Assembly: GCF_018918155.1 (NCBI RefSeq)
Contig: NZ_JAHLPY010000001.1
Location: forward strand, 338,757 to 402,756
Origin: Anaerostipes sp. MSJ-23
GTDB lineage: Bacteria; Bacillota; Clostridia; Lachnospirales; Lachnospiraceae
DNA: 64,000 bases
Direction of reading: 5' to 3'
Part shown: positions 45,433-54,467 of the stretch, one piece after another
Position numbering within the stretch: position 1 is the stretch's first letter
Layout of the letters: every line of letters starts with the position of its first letter
The notes under the pieces: model-generated
Told to the model about the DNA's origin: nothing
Database searches by the model: none
The model's input: only the letters and a program-made list of their open reading frames with translations
Program-made: the position numbers and the translations under genes

Positions 45433-45471
45433 TTAAACACTGCCGTGGCAGATGAATAGTATTTTAATCAT
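45433..45471 (-). pseudogene. Displaced native 5' end of the phosphatase gene, within attR
   Basis: An ATG at 45471 with AAGGAG 7 nt upstream encodes MIKILFICHGSV and then stops. It is the original beginning of the phosphatase gene whose body is now at 33367-33794. The segment 45441-45471 is the right attachment repeat. Confidence 0.82.
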
Positions 45472-45507
45472 AATTTTTCTCCTTATTCTACCTCTTACTT
45501 TTTTAAT

Positions 45508-45828
45508 TTATAACCGATCATATTTTGTAGCATTTCCCCTTGCCTTATCCACCGGATATTTTGCTTCATTCTGGGCCATTTTCATATTTACAATTTCATC
45601 TACATCAAGATCAAGTTTGTCTAAAAGATTCTGACTATATACTATCACATCGGCAAGTTCCTCTTTCACATGCTGTAAATCATATTCCTCATCTGACCAC
45701 TGAAAACACTCCAAAAGTTCTGCTGCTTCAATGATAATTGATTTTGCAAGATTTTCTGGTGAGTGAAATTGATCCCAATCACGGTCTTCTGTAAACTTTC
45801 TAATTCGATCTATTGTTCTCTGTTTCAT
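45508..45828 (-). CDS. MazG-like nucleotide pyrophosphohydrolase
   Basis: 106 residues, an all-helical MazG-type NTP pyrophosphatase. The metal-binding EAAELLECFQW and EELADVIVYSQNLLD (ExxE...ExxD pattern) are intact. It likely hydrolyses a non-canonical or excess dNTP to dNMP. It lies 12 bp after the GIY-YIG/DUF2075 gene and, before insertion of the element, 36 bp upstream of the phosphatase gene. The substrate is unknown. Confidence 0.85.
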   Translation of the reverse strand: MKQRTIDRIRKFTEDRDWDQFHSPENLAKSIIIEAAELLECFQWSDEEYDLQHVKEELADVIVYSQNLLDKLDLDVDEIVNMKMAQNEAKYPVDKARGNATKYDRL

Positions 45829-45840
45829 ATTTCTCCTTTT

Positions 45841-47592
45841 TTATTTTGCTGCCTGTTTTAATGCTTCCCTAAGCTGTTCATCGCAGGCATAAATATACAT
45901 TCCGTTTACACCACGTGTCATAAGAACTCTCACTTCATGCTGAATTAAGATTTCTCCAAATTTCTTCTTAGAGCCGTCTGATAAAGTCCGATTCCGAATT
46001 GCTTTATTATTATGACTTTCAGATGGATCAAATATAATTTTTCCACCCCTATATTTTACCGAAGGACCCAAAATTACTCCTGCATAATTTAAATCAAATC
46101 CCTGAATTGTAAACGTGGAACCGACTTCATTAATTGTCTGTGGCTGTTCCGCCCATGCTAATGCATTGATCTGCCTTTTTTCTTTCCTTGAAAGTTGTGA
46201 TTCCAATTCACGATTCCAAGGCTTATGCCATTTCCCAATGATTACTTCCCAATATTTTAACAATCCATCTTTCGGTTTTCGATTTGCGCTATACTCCCAA
46301 TCATATGTTGCAATGATTCTCGATAACGATGAATCTGTTTCTCTAGCTTTTTTCTGTATCTCAAAATCAAGTTGTTCAGGATCATCAAAAATCTTAATGG
46401 AATATCCATTAAATGTAGTTGGAATTTTTTTCAATTGATTTCTCTTAGTAAATGCATCTATCCAATCAACTGTTGCAGGATCTGCCTGCATTCGAAGTTG
46501 TTTATCCAAAATCATATAGTTTTTAGTCTTTTTAGCCTGATTACGATATTTTTCTAATACTTGTGCCTCCCAAAATTGCTCGGTTGTAAGTATCTGATTT
46601 TCATCAAACATGACAACTGTAACTCTTGAACGGTCAATAATATCTTTTAATTGATTTTTACCCCTATAGGATTGCTTGCCTTGCGTTAACAATAGATGCG
46701 CTTCATCAATAAATGCCACATCCACTGGATCATCTTCTGTATGATTATTGATAAAAGTCGTTGGTTTACTAACAATTTTACCATATTTTCTTATTAATCC
46801 CAGTTTCTCAGCTATTTTTTCGTACACCGTTATCTGTTCATCATGATTTACTAACAAATGACATCGTAAATCTATATTACGTTCTTCTGCCTGACAATAT
46901 AATTCATAAAAGGTACTACTATTTAATACTGTCTTTCCTGTTCCAGCTTCGCCATCAATAAAAATCAATTGCCGAGTCTTTCCATGAGAAAGCGCTTCTG
47001 TAACTTTTTGAATAATTAATTCTCTTGCTTTTTTTTGATCCTCTGTCAGTTTATGAAGTGGTGATGCTTTATAAATTGCCGAATCCATAACCACGTTCTC
47101 TAATGGAAATAATTCTTTGTTTTTCCTGTGAAGTTCTTTCCAAATTTTTTCAAAAATTTCATTTAATTCTCCCATTGGATAATAATTTGTTTGAGGATTC
47201 GTTCTTAAATTGTGGACATGTCCAACACAATCTACACTCATCATATAATGCATTAATCGATTTTCAATATCCAAAGTTAAAGATTTATTGAAATGTTCAT
47301 GTCCAATAATAAATAAACTAGCATCCTTCTCTAAGAGTTTATTCTGCCATTTCGTTCGATCCATCACAGAATCATAATGCTGGCGAGTTCTCCTAAATAT
47401 ATCATTCGATTCTCCAACATACACTTCAAATTTCTCTGCTTCCTTCCAATTGTGAATATACACTGTTGGAAAATTTTTGATAATTTCCTGTGTCTTCCGA
47501 TCTTCTTTAGGAATTAAAATATTTTCAAAAAAATTTAATGAATCTCTATTATCTCTTATTTGTCTTATAATTGGTTCCTCTATCTTTCCCAT
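45841..47592 (-). CDS. GIY-YIG nuclease fused to DUF2075 (Schlafen-3-like) helicase domain
   Basis: 583 residues. Residues about 40-115 are a GIY-YIG endonuclease (TVYIHNW, then YVGES, an Arg near 67 and the metal Glu110 in DIENRLMHYMM). From about 185 onward is the DUF2075 ATPase/helicase domain with Walker A GEAGTGKT (214-221) and Walker B VAFIDEAH. It probably cuts and unwinds nucleic acid; such fusions travel with MazG and may be defensive. It is the first gene of the MazG-phosphatase cassette. Confidence 0.82.
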   Translation of the reverse strand: MGKIEEPIIRQIRDNRDSLNFFENILIPKEDRKTQEIIKNFPTVYIHNWKEAEKFEVYVGESNDIFRRTRQHYDSVMDRTKWQNKLLEKDASLFIIGHEHFNKSLTLDIENRLMHYMMSVDCVGHVHNLRTNPQTNYYPMGELNEIFEKIWKELHRKNKELFPLENVVMDSAIYKASPLHKLTEDQKKARELIIQKVTEALSHGKTRQLIFIDGEAGTGKTVLNSSTFYELYCQAEERNIDLRCHLLVNHDEQITVYEKIAEKLGLIRKYGKIVSKPTTFINNHTEDDPVDVAFIDEAHLLLTQGKQSYRGKNQLKDIIDRSRVTVVMFDENQILTTEQFWEAQVLEKYRNQAKKTKNYMILDKQLRMQADPATVDWIDAFTKRNQLKKIPTTFNGYSIKIFDDPEQLDFEIQKKARETDSSLSRIIATYDWEYSANRKPKDGLLKYWEVIIGKWHKPWNRELESQLSRKEKRQINALAWAEQPQTINEVGSTFTIQGFDLNYAGVILGPSVKYRGGKIIFDPSESHNNKAIRNRTLSDGSKKKFGEILIQHEVRVLMTRGVNGMYIYACDEQLREALKQAAK

Positions 47593-47641
47593 TTTTCCTA
47601 TCCTTTATAAGAATATAACTGCTTCATACCTTTCTCTATTT

Positions 47642-48982
47642 TTAAACTCCTGCTACTTCTCCTCGTTTTTTTAACCACAAATAAGCGCAGATGCATATGA
47701 TGACAGAAAGTAAGGATCCGGCTGGCGCTGCAAGTCCCATTGGAAACAGAGTATTTGCAAACATTTTTGAAGCAAAATAAGATCCTGGAACACGTACAAA
47801 AACAATTGCAAGGATGTTATGTATAAATCCAATATAAGATTTTCCATAGGCACAAAAATATCCACTGAAACTAAAATGTATTCCTGCAAATATCGTATCC
47901 CAGATATAACCTCTAATATACTGCGTTCCAAGTAAGATGACCATCGCATCCTTAGTAAACAGATGCACAATAAATCCCGCAATCGCCTCGACAATCAATG
48001 AAATAATAATCCCATATCCACTTGTAAGAAATGTTGCATAACGCAAGGTTTTTGCTGCACGATCATGTTTTCCTGCTCCAATATTTTGTGCGGAAAGGGC
48101 AGATACTGTCGCAAGCATGGAAGATGGAACAATAAATAAAGCACTGATCACTTTTTCTACAATTCCAACAGCCGCTGCATCAGAAAGCCCTCTATGATTT
48201 GCAATCACTGTAATAATCATAAAAGCAACCTGAATACATCCATCCTGAACAGCAACAGGAATTCCAATTTTTAATACTTCCCTCATTACTTTACGATCAG
48301 GATAAAAGTGTTCTTTTTTTAGATGAATTCCCGTCTGCTTTTTTCTTATAATAATAAACGCAATCAATACGCTTAATGTCTGAGCCAGCGTTGTGCCCAG
48401 AGCTGCTCCTGCTGGCCCCATGTGAAAAAATCCAATAAATAAGTAATCCAGTAAAATATTCGCTGCACATGCGATTCCAATAAAATACATCGGACTTTTG
48501 GAATCTCCAAGCCCTCGAAAAATAGAACTAATAATATTATAAGCGGTAATAAATGGAATACCGATAAAACAAATCGTTAAATATCTTCTCGTTCCATGTA
48601 CTGCTTCTGCCGGTATTCCAATCAATGATATAATATTTCCTACAGAACATAATAAAATACCTGTTATAACAATGGCAATCACCATAAATAAAGTAATCGT
48701 ATTACCAATGGCTACCTCAGCATTATCTAATTTCCCAGCACCAACTGCACGTCCAATTGTCACAGTTGCTCCCATGGCTAATCCAACAATAATTACGGTC
48801 AGCATATACATCACCTGGCTTCCATTGGATACAGAAGTGATTCCATCAACCCCATTAAACTGACCCGTAATAAATAAATCGGCCATTCCATAAAGAGTCT
48901 GTAAAAAATAAGATAAAAGGTACGGCAATGCAAAATAAATAATTGTTTTAAATACACTGCCTGTTGTTAAATTTTTTTCCAT
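47642..48982 (-). CDS. MATE family efflux transporter
   Basis: 446 residues, twelve membrane segments in two MatE halves, starting MEKNLTTGSVFKTIIYFALP. It exports drugs or metabolites by Na+ or H+ exchange. The substrate is unknown. The promoter upstream has the long 19-bp spacer of MerR-type control, so expression is probably inducible by a drug or redox signal. It follows the esterase gene on the same strand but is separated by that promoter. Confidence 0.9.
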   Translation of the reverse strand: MEKNLTTGSVFKTIIYFALPYLLSYFLQTLYGMADLFITGQFNGVDGITSVSNGSQVMYMLTVIIVGLAMGATVTIGRAVGAGKLDNAEVAIGNTITLFMVIAIVITGILLCSVGNIISLIGIPAEAVHGTRRYLTICFIGIPFITAYNIISSIFRGLGDSKSPMYFIGIACAANILLDYLFIGFFHMGPAGAALGTTLAQTLSVLIAFIIIRKKQTGIHLKKEHFYPDRKVMREVLKIGIPVAVQDGCIQVAFMIITVIANHRGLSDAAAVGIVEKVISALFIVPSSMLATVSALSAQNIGAGKHDRAAKTLRYATFLTSGYGIIISLIVEAIAGFIVHLFTKDAMVILLGTQYIRGYIWDTIFAGIHFSFSGYFCAYGKSYIGFIHNILAIVFVRVPGSYFASKMFANTLFPMGLAAPAGSLLSVIICICAYLWLKKRGEVAGV

Positions 48983-49042
48983 GATTCTTTTCTTTTTCCT
49001 AACCTGATTTTTTATATTGTCAGGAAATTTCCTCCTGCTTAT

Positions 49043-49073
49043 AATTTAAACCCTATAATGACTATAGAGTCAA
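49043..49073 (-). promoter_or_regulatory. MerR-type promoter of the MATE gene
   Basis: Minus strand TTGACT (49068-49073), 19-bp spacer, TAAATT (49043-49048). The spacer holds the dyad ACTCTATA...TATAGGGT. Confidence 0.7.
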
Positions 49074-49074
49074 A

Positions 49075-49755
49075 TCATTTTGTCAGAAGCCATGAAATGC
49101 CTTTTGTCAATCTCTTTCCAGAATCTGCAAAATGTCCGCCCGAATTCCACTCAAGAATGGTTTGTTCTACATTTGGATCCTGTTTTAAAAACTGTTCTTG
49201 TTTTCTCGTCCGTTCTCCTACGGTTGCTATAATTTTATTCTTTGTTTTTTCCTCTTTTCCTCCCAGACTTAAATAAATATTTCCTTTGGATCTTATTTTT
49301 CTTTTTTCCGCATACTGCTCCCATCCTTCAAACCATAAGGAACCAGAACAACATGCTGCCCCGGAAAATAAATCCGATTCATACATTGCCCATAAAGAAA
49401 ACAAACCTGCAAGAGAGTATCCTGCCAAAAAATAACTCGAATCTGTTTTATAATATTGTTTTATATATGGGATACATTGTTCCGTCAGCCAAGACAAGGT
49501 TTCTTTTCCTTTGCCTTCAAACGCTTCCTGTCCAAAAACAGCTGGTGCTTCCCAAGGAGAAAAATCGCGATTCCAATCTTTTACCTGATAGGCAATTAAA
49601 AGAAAGTCTTTCTTTGAAAGCTGTTCCTCCAGGCATTCCTCCATTTGTTCTATCTCATCCGGCCGATGTGGATACATTCCCAATAAAATTACCGGACCTG
49701 CGGTTCCTTTTTGCATGATATGACATAAGACGCCTTCCATTTTTTTCTTCACCAT
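49075..49755 (-). CDS. Alpha/beta-hydrolase, esterase type
   Basis: 226 residues. The nucleophile is Ser114 in AGYSLAG and the catalytic His is in NSGGHFADSG. It resembles the Esterase_D/IroE-like group. No signal peptide, so cytoplasmic. The substrate is unknown. Its GGAGAAA ribosome site lies inside the last codons of the CYTH gene (1-bp gap), so the two are coupled. Confidence 0.78.
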   Translation of the reverse strand: MVKKKMEGVLCHIMQKGTAGPVILLGMYPHRPDEIEQMEECLEEQLSKKDFLLIAYQVKDWNRDFSPWEAPAVFGQEAFEGKGKETLSWLTEQCIPYIKQYYKTDSSYFLAGYSLAGLFSLWAMYESDLFSGAACCSGSLWFEGWEQYAEKRKIRSKGNIYLSLGGKEEKTKNKIIATVGERTRKQEQFLKQDPNVEQTILEWNSGGHFADSGKRLTKGISWLLTK

Positions 49756-49756
49756 T

Positions 49757-50317
49757 TTATTTCTCCTGATTCATTAACATCGAAAGATAGGACTTCTGAG
49801 TCGTATCTTCCATGCTATATCCAAGGTTTTCTAAGATTCCTTCGATTCTTTTTAATGACTTTTCTTTTTGATCTTTAGATTCCGCTAAAATTTCCAACTC
49901 CAAAAAATTTCCAAGATTTTCTACCTGATCGATACACGCCGTGATATCGTTTCTTCTCATATATTGCCTTGTTTTACAAACAGAAGCTGCCTTCTCAAAA
50001 TCCAAGTTTTGTAAAATTTCTTCCATAATAGATGCATTTTCAATTTCAATTTCCAATTCTTTTCTCGACATGGAAATTTTATCAAGTTTTGGTCCTTTAA
50101 AATTAAGCTGTGTTTTTATTTGATTCGTCATTAGATTCGTACTTTTTCTAATTCTTAAGGCCTCATCCCTTTTTTTGATATCGTAATGTCGGCTATAAAA
50201 ATAAACATCTTCTTCTCTCTTTAAAACTTCTTTTTGAAAACCTAAAGTTTTTAAATCCTGTATCAATTGTTTTAAATTTTTAACGAATAACTTGATTTCG
50301 ATCTCATATTGTTTCAT
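49757..50317 (-). CDS. CYTH domain protein (class IV adenylate cyclase / triphosphatase type)
   Basis: 186 residues. The signature ExExK is Glu5-Glu7-Lys9 in QYEIEIKL, with paired Arg and Lys strands (EALRIRKS, TQLNFKGPK) of the triphosphate tunnel. CYTH enzymes act on triphosphates such as ATP, thiamine-PPP or inorganic tripolyphosphate; CyaB-like adenylate cyclase is only one possibility. It is upstream of the esterase gene and likely co-transcribed. Confidence 0.82.
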   Translation of the reverse strand: MKQYEIEIKLFVKNLKQLIQDLKTLGFQKEVLKREEDVYFYSRHYDIKKRDEALRIRKSTNLMTNQIKTQLNFKGPKLDKISMSRKELEIEIENASIMEEILQNLDFEKAASVCKTRQYMRRNDITACIDQVENLGNFLELEILAESKDQKEKSLKRIEGILENLGYSMEDTTQKSYLSMLMNQEK

Positions 50318-50341
50318 TTTTATTTTCCTTATTTATGATGC

Positions 50342-50389
50342 AAAAAGACTCACATAAAACAGATTTCTCTGTTTTATAGGAGTCTTTTT
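50342..50389. terminator. Bidirectional terminator before LCP and CYTH genes
   Basis: AAAAAGACTC pairs with GAGTCTTTTT outside an ATAAAACAG/CTGTTTTAT stem. It ends the LCP gene on the minus strand. Confidence 0.88.
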
Positions 50390-50400
50390 CTTAATGATTT

Positions 50401-51444
50401 TTATTGTTCAATTTCTTCGTTTGGTGTTGATTTTACCTGCTGGATCTTATCGCTGATTTCTTTTACAGTATTTGATACGTTATAATTTTCTTGTCCATAT
50501 AAATATTTATGAATATCCTGTGCTGCATTTTCTAATGTTACAGGAACCGCATACCATACACCATCAATTTTTCCACCCCATAATTTTCCTGGAACTGCTT
50601 TACTATCATCAATAGTATACTGTGCCATATAAGATAGCAGATCTGTTACATCATCCGTTGCATAATTTGTATCAATCTTAGCAATCATCTTTGTAACAAT
50701 ACCCATCAGCTGTGTTGTGCCTTTTGTCTTTGCTTTTTCAAAGATTTCCATTAAGACGGTTCTCTGACGTTCTGCACGTTTGTAATCACCACCGGTTGTG
50801 TAACGAATTCTTGAATACGCAACTGCCTGTGTTCCATCCATTTGATAGGTTCCCGCTTTTGTGATATGAGCAGAATGTGTTTTATCAACTTTATTGATCT
50901 CATCGATATAATGATTAATATATTTTACTTCTTCCGAAGTTACCTGCATTTTAATACCACCAAGATCATCAACAACTTCTGCTACATTTCCAAAATTGAC
51001 CGTAATATAATGATCAATCTTTAAATCAAAGTTTCTGTTTAATGTGTCCATTGCCAAATCCGGACCACCATAAGAATGTGCATGTGTCACTTTATCAAGA
51101 CCATGGCCTTTGATATCAACATAACTATCACGGAAAACAGAAACAACTCTGACTTTTTCTGTTGTATGGTCAACACTTGCTACCATGATCGAATCAGATC
51201 TTGTTCCTTTTCCAAGCTGATTGGATCTGGAGTCCACACCAAAAATTGCAAACGTTTCTAGTTTACTATTTCCATTCGATGATGTCTGCTGTTTACTTTC
51301 GGTTACTTTTTTTGTTGCTATTGTCTTTTTTTCTTTGTGCTTTGCGGAAAAAATAAAAATTTCTGCAAGAACCGCACATAAAACCAGAACAATTCCGATC
51401 ACTAAAATAAGGACCCCATTGTTCTTTCTTTCTCTTTGGTTCAT
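50401..51444 (-). CDS. LytR-CpsA-Psr family glycopolymer transferase
   Basis: 347 residues. One N-terminal membrane segment (about 10-30), a Ser/Gln/Lys linker, then an LCP domain with FGVDSR, SDSIMVASVD, FRDSYVDI and the conserved RIRYTTGGDYKRAERQR. The family attaches teichoic acid or capsule to peptidoglycan on the outer face. The ATG at 51444 follows GGAGGGAG. It is divergent from the second MATE gene. Confidence 0.9.
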   Translation of the reverse strand: MNQRERKNNGVLILVIGIVLVLCAVLAEIFIFSAKHKEKKTIATKKVTESKQQTSSNGNSKLETFAIFGVDSRSNQLGKGTRSDSIMVASVDHTTEKVRVVSVFRDSYVDIKGHGLDKVTHAHSYGGPDLAMDTLNRNFDLKIDHYITVNFGNVAEVVDDLGGIKMQVTSEEVKYINHYIDEINKVDKTHSAHITKAGTYQMDGTQAVAYSRIRYTTGGDYKRAERQRTVLMEIFEKAKTKGTTQLMGIVTKMIAKIDTNYATDDVTDLLSYMAQYTIDDSKAVPGKLWGGKIDGVWYAVPVTLENAAQDIHKYLYGQENYNVSNTVKEISDKIQQVKSTPNEEIEQ

Positions 51445-51515
51445 GTTTTCTCCCTCCATCAGGCATTATTCTATCATTTTTTTATTTTAGCGTCTACCTA
51501 TTTTCCTTGTTTTAC

Positions 51516-51544
51516 TTGATAACCTGTCCTAAATGGTCTAGAAT
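51516..51544 (+). promoter_or_regulatory. Promoter of the second MATE gene
   Basis: TTGATA (51516-51521), 17 bp, TAGAAT (51539-51544). Confidence 0.7.
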
Positions 51545-51557
51545 CTGATTAGATCTT

Positions 51558-51589
51558 ACCCTCAGCACAACTTTATGACTGCTGAGGGT
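51558..51589 (+). other. 5' leader hairpin of the second MATE gene
   Basis: Perfect 10-bp stem ACCCTCAGCA/TGCTGAGGGT starting about 8 nt after the predicted transcript start. No T run follows at once, so it is more likely an mRNA-stability or operator element than a terminator. Confidence 0.6.
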
Positions 51590-51628
51590 TCCATTTATTA
51601 TTGATTTTTTCTTCAGGAGGATTATTTT

Positions 51629-52987
51629 ATGAACTCATCATCCAGAACAATATCGGGGAAAATGGATATGCTTCATGGAAGCTTACTCGACAAAATTTTA
51701 ATTTTCGCTCTGCCCCTTGCCGGATGCAGCATCATGCAGCAATTATTTAACTCTGTTGGAATTGCTGTTGTCGGCCGTTTTGCAAGCAGCCAGTCTCTTG
51801 CCGCTGTCGGTGGCAACGGTTCTATTATTAGTCTGCTGGTCACTTTATTTTCTGGCATTTCCCTTGGATCAAATGTCGTGATTGCTCATTATATCGGTCA
51901 AGGAAATGAAAAGAAAATCCCTCGCATCGTTCACACAGCAATTTCTTTAGCTCTTGTAAGTGGAATTTTATTGTTGCTTCTTGGCCAAATGATTGCTCGG
52001 CCTATCCTTGCTTTGATGGGTACACCTTCCGATGTCATTGATCTTGCTACTTTATATTTACGAATTTATTTCCTTGGGATGCCCTTTCTTATGCTATATG
52101 ATTTTGGTGCATCAATCCTTCGAAGCATCGGAGATACAAAACGTCCATTTTATAGCCTGCTTGCATCTGGTGTAATTAATGTTATTCTAAATCTGTTACT
52201 TGTTGTTGTTTTCCACATGGATGTTGCCGGTACTGGAATCGCAACTGTCATCGCCAATGGAGTTAGTGCTTTTCTTGTTCTTCATTTTCTAATGCATGAA
52301 AATGATCCAATTCGCCTTTCTCTAAAACATTTGGTTCTTGATTGCGATGCTATCATGCGTATTATTCGTATTGGTGTTCCTGCCGGACTCCAAGGCATGG
52401 TTTTTTCTCTGGCAAATGTCTGTATCCAATCAACAATCAACAGTTTTGGTTCTAAAGTTGTTGCTGGTTCTTCTGCTGCATTAAATTATGAATATTTTTC
52501 CTATTTTCTTGTTAATGCATTTGCACAGACAACCGTAACTTTTACCAGCCAAAACTATGGTGCCGGAGAATATGATCGATGCAAGAAAGTCTTTCGCCTT
52601 GGAATGCTTGCAAGTGTTTTATCATGCGGGTGTTTGAGTCTTATTTTTGTACTTTTTCGCTCTTTCTTTGTCGGTTTGTACACAACAGATTCTGCTGTCA
52701 TCCACTATGCGCTTCTAAGAGTTCTTGTTGTATTAACCTTTGAATGTCTAACCAGCGCTTATGAAATCAGTGGTGCCGCTTTGCGTGGACTTGGCCATTC
52801 CATGACACCAGCAGCTCTTACCGTCCTAGGATCATGTATTTTAAGACTCATCTGGGTCTTTACACTTTGCCGAATGTTTCATAGTTACATTCTCTTACTT
52901 GTCATCTATCCAATTTCATGGATTGTGACTGGTGCCATGGTACTGTTTGCTTATTTTAAAACACGTAAGAAATTATTTCCTGCTTAA
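51629..52987 (+). CDS. MATE family efflux transporter
   Basis: 452 residues, twelve membrane segments, with MDMLHGSLLDKILIFALPLAG at the N-terminus and the typical VGRFASSQSLAAVGG motif. It differs clearly from the other MATE in the window and belongs to a second subgroup. The substrate is unknown. AGGAGGATT precedes the ATG. It converges with the first AgcS gene with 14 bp between them. Confidence 0.9.
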   Translation: MNSSSRTISGKMDMLHGSLLDKILIFALPLAGCSIMQQLFNSVGIAVVGRFASSQSLAAVGGNGSIISLLVTLFSGISLGSNVVIAHYIGQGNEKKIPRIVHTAISLALVSGILLLLLGQMIARPILALMGTPSDVIDLATLYLRIYFLGMPFLMLYDFGASILRSIGDTKRPFYSLLASGVINVILNLLLVVVFHMDVAGTGIATVIANGVSAFLVLHFLMHENDPIRLSLKHLVLDCDAIMRIIRIGVPAGLQGMVFSLANVCIQSTINSFGSKVVAGSSAALNYEYFSYFLVNAFAQTTVTFTSQNYGAGEYDRCKKVFRLGMLASVLSCGCLSLIFVLFRSFFVGLYTTDSAVIHYALLRVLVVLTFECLTSAYEISGAALRGLGHSMTPAALTVLGSCILRLIWVFTLCRMFHSYILLLVIYPISWIVTGAMVLFAYFKTRKKLFPA

Positions 52988-53001
52988 CTTATTAGATACC
53001 G

Positions 53002-54384
53002 CTATCTGGAATTCTCATAATCTTTCAATTCCTGAAAAGCTTTTCTAGATAGCGGATACAGGAGAATAATATTAAAAATTGTCATTAATCCAATTCCTAC
53101 ATCTCCAAGATCCCACACAAAGGTATACGTCTGAATTCCCCCAATAAATAACATAAGCAGTGCAAGAATCTTATAAAGTGTTTGCCAGCACCAATGATCC
53201 CCAAACAAATAAGCAACGTTCGATCTAGCATAAAATAAAATACCAAGAAACGTAGAAAAACTAAACAGCCATAAAGTAACTGCGATAAAAATCACTCCAA
53301 ATTTTCCAAGATGAAACTCCATTGCAGTTTGTAAAAGATTCATTCCTGATAATCCATGCGTAACACTCTCTGGTGCAATTAACATAATCATTGCTGTACA
53401 GCTGCAAATTACAAGGGTGTCAATAAAAACACCAAGTGCCTGCACAAACCCCATTTTGGCCGGATGATCTACTTCTGCTGCAGCTGCCGCACATGGTGCT
53501 GATCCTGAACCGGCCTCATTCGAAAATAAGCCTCTTTTAATCCCATTCATTAAAACAGCTCCAAACCCGCCGGCAGCTATCTGTCGAATTCCAAACGCTT
53601 CCTGAAAGATTCTGGAAAATACAGAAGGAAGACTTCCAATATTTTTCACAATAATAAAAATGGTAATAAAAAAATAACAAACAGCCATAGCTGGAACAAT
53701 GATATCTAATACTTTTACCGTCGCATTTTTCCGAAGAACAATGAATGCTGCAACAATAACAAGCGCAATGGATGTATAAAGCGGCGGAATTGAAAATGCA
53801 TTCTCAAAAGAAGAGGTTACAGAATTACTCACAACCTGACTGATGCCACACCAACAAATCAGACCAGAAATTGCAAATAAAACCGCCCACAACACATGTT
53901 TTTTCTTTTTCCCCTGTTTTTCCTCAAAAAAATGATGAATGTAATAAGCAGGTCCTCCACGGTATCCTCCATAAAGCGGATCTTTTTCCTTATAAAGTTG
54001 TGCCAATGTTGCCTCAATAAAAGCAGTGGAAGAACCAATCAATGCAGTTACCCACATCCAAAAGACAGCTCCGGCCCCTCCAGCAGATACCGCAGCAACA
54101 ACTCCGGTAAGATTTCCCATTCCAACCCTTGTCGCTGTTGATACGATCAATGTCTGCAGCGAAGATAAGGTACTTTGCTCTTCTTTCTTTTCTGTCAATG
54201 ATCGTACCATATCTGGAAATAATCGAATGGAAAGAAATTTTCCACGAATTGTAAAATAGATACCTGCCGGAAGAAGAAATAAAATTAAAAGTGATATTCC
54301 AAGACTTCCGCCTCCTGGCATTGGAATGTGAATAAGATCTCCCCATAAAAATGAATAAATGTTTTCAATCAATTGTACTATCAT
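53002..54384 (-). CDS. Alanine/glycine:cation symporter (AgcS)
   Basis: 460 residues with about eleven membrane segments of the AgcS/SAF family: GMGNLTGVVAAVSAGGAGAVFWMW near 90 and NGIKRGLFSNEAGSGSAPCAAA near 275. It imports alanine, glycine or related amino acids with Na+. Only about a third of residues match the second AgcS in this window by eye, so they probably differ in substrate. Its promoter carries an inverted repeat. Confidence 0.9.
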   Translation of the reverse strand: MIVQLIENIYSFLWGDLIHIPMPGGGSLGISLLILFLLPAGIYFTIRGKFLSIRLFPDMVRSLTEKKEEQSTLSSLQTLIVSTATRVGMGNLTGVVAAVSAGGAGAVFWMWVTALIGSSTAFIEATLAQLYKEKDPLYGGYRGGPAYYIHHFFEEKQGKKKKHVLWAVLFAISGLICWCGISQVVSNSVTSSFENAFSIPPLYTSIALVIVAAFIVLRKNATVKVLDIIVPAMAVCYFFITIFIIVKNIGSLPSVFSRIFQEAFGIRQIAAGGFGAVLMNGIKRGLFSNEAGSGSAPCAAAAAEVDHPAKMGFVQALGVFIDTLVICSCTAMIMLIAPESVTHGLSGMNLLQTAMEFHLGKFGVIFIAVTLWLFSFSTFLGILFYARSNVAYLFGDHWCWQTLYKILALLMLFIGGIQTYTFVWDLGDVGIGLMTIFNIILLYPLSRKAFQELKDYENSR

Positions 54385-54416
54385 AAATTTTTCTCCATTA
54401 AGTGAATTTTAAATTC

Positions 54417-54467
54417 ATTATACAATAAGAATACAAGATTGTAAAAACATAAAAAAATAATCTTGTA
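54417..54467 (-). promoter_or_regulatory. AgcS promoter with inverted repeat
   Basis: Minus strand TTTACA (54440-54445), 17 bp, TATAAT (54417-54422). TACAAGATT (54432-54440) and AATCTTGTA (54459-54467) flank the -35 box as a perfect 9-bp inverted repeat. Confidence 0.6.

Larger units (their letters stand above)
33795..45471. mobile_element. Integrated mobilisable-type element in the phosphatase gene
   Basis: About 11.6 kb between 31-bp direct repeats (28/31 identical). Beside the left end lie int, xis, a DnaC-like ATPase and a RepA_N-type initiator; the rest is cargo (arsRC, cadCA, a fumarate reductase set) plus a candidate RNA. No relaxase, coupling protein or conjugation gene is present. 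It is therefore an integrative element that is at most mobilisable, or uses another element's machinery. The cargo looks richer in G+C than the flanks, by eye. Confidence 0.85.

Noticed and set aside
34005..45440. Self-transmissible conjugative element
   Set aside because: No relaxase, VirB4-like or coupling-protein gene is found between the attachment sites.
52991..53060. Terminator between the second MATE gene and the first AgcS gene
   Set aside because: AGATACCGCTATCT-like repeats occur, but with no T run and partly inside the AgcS coding region.
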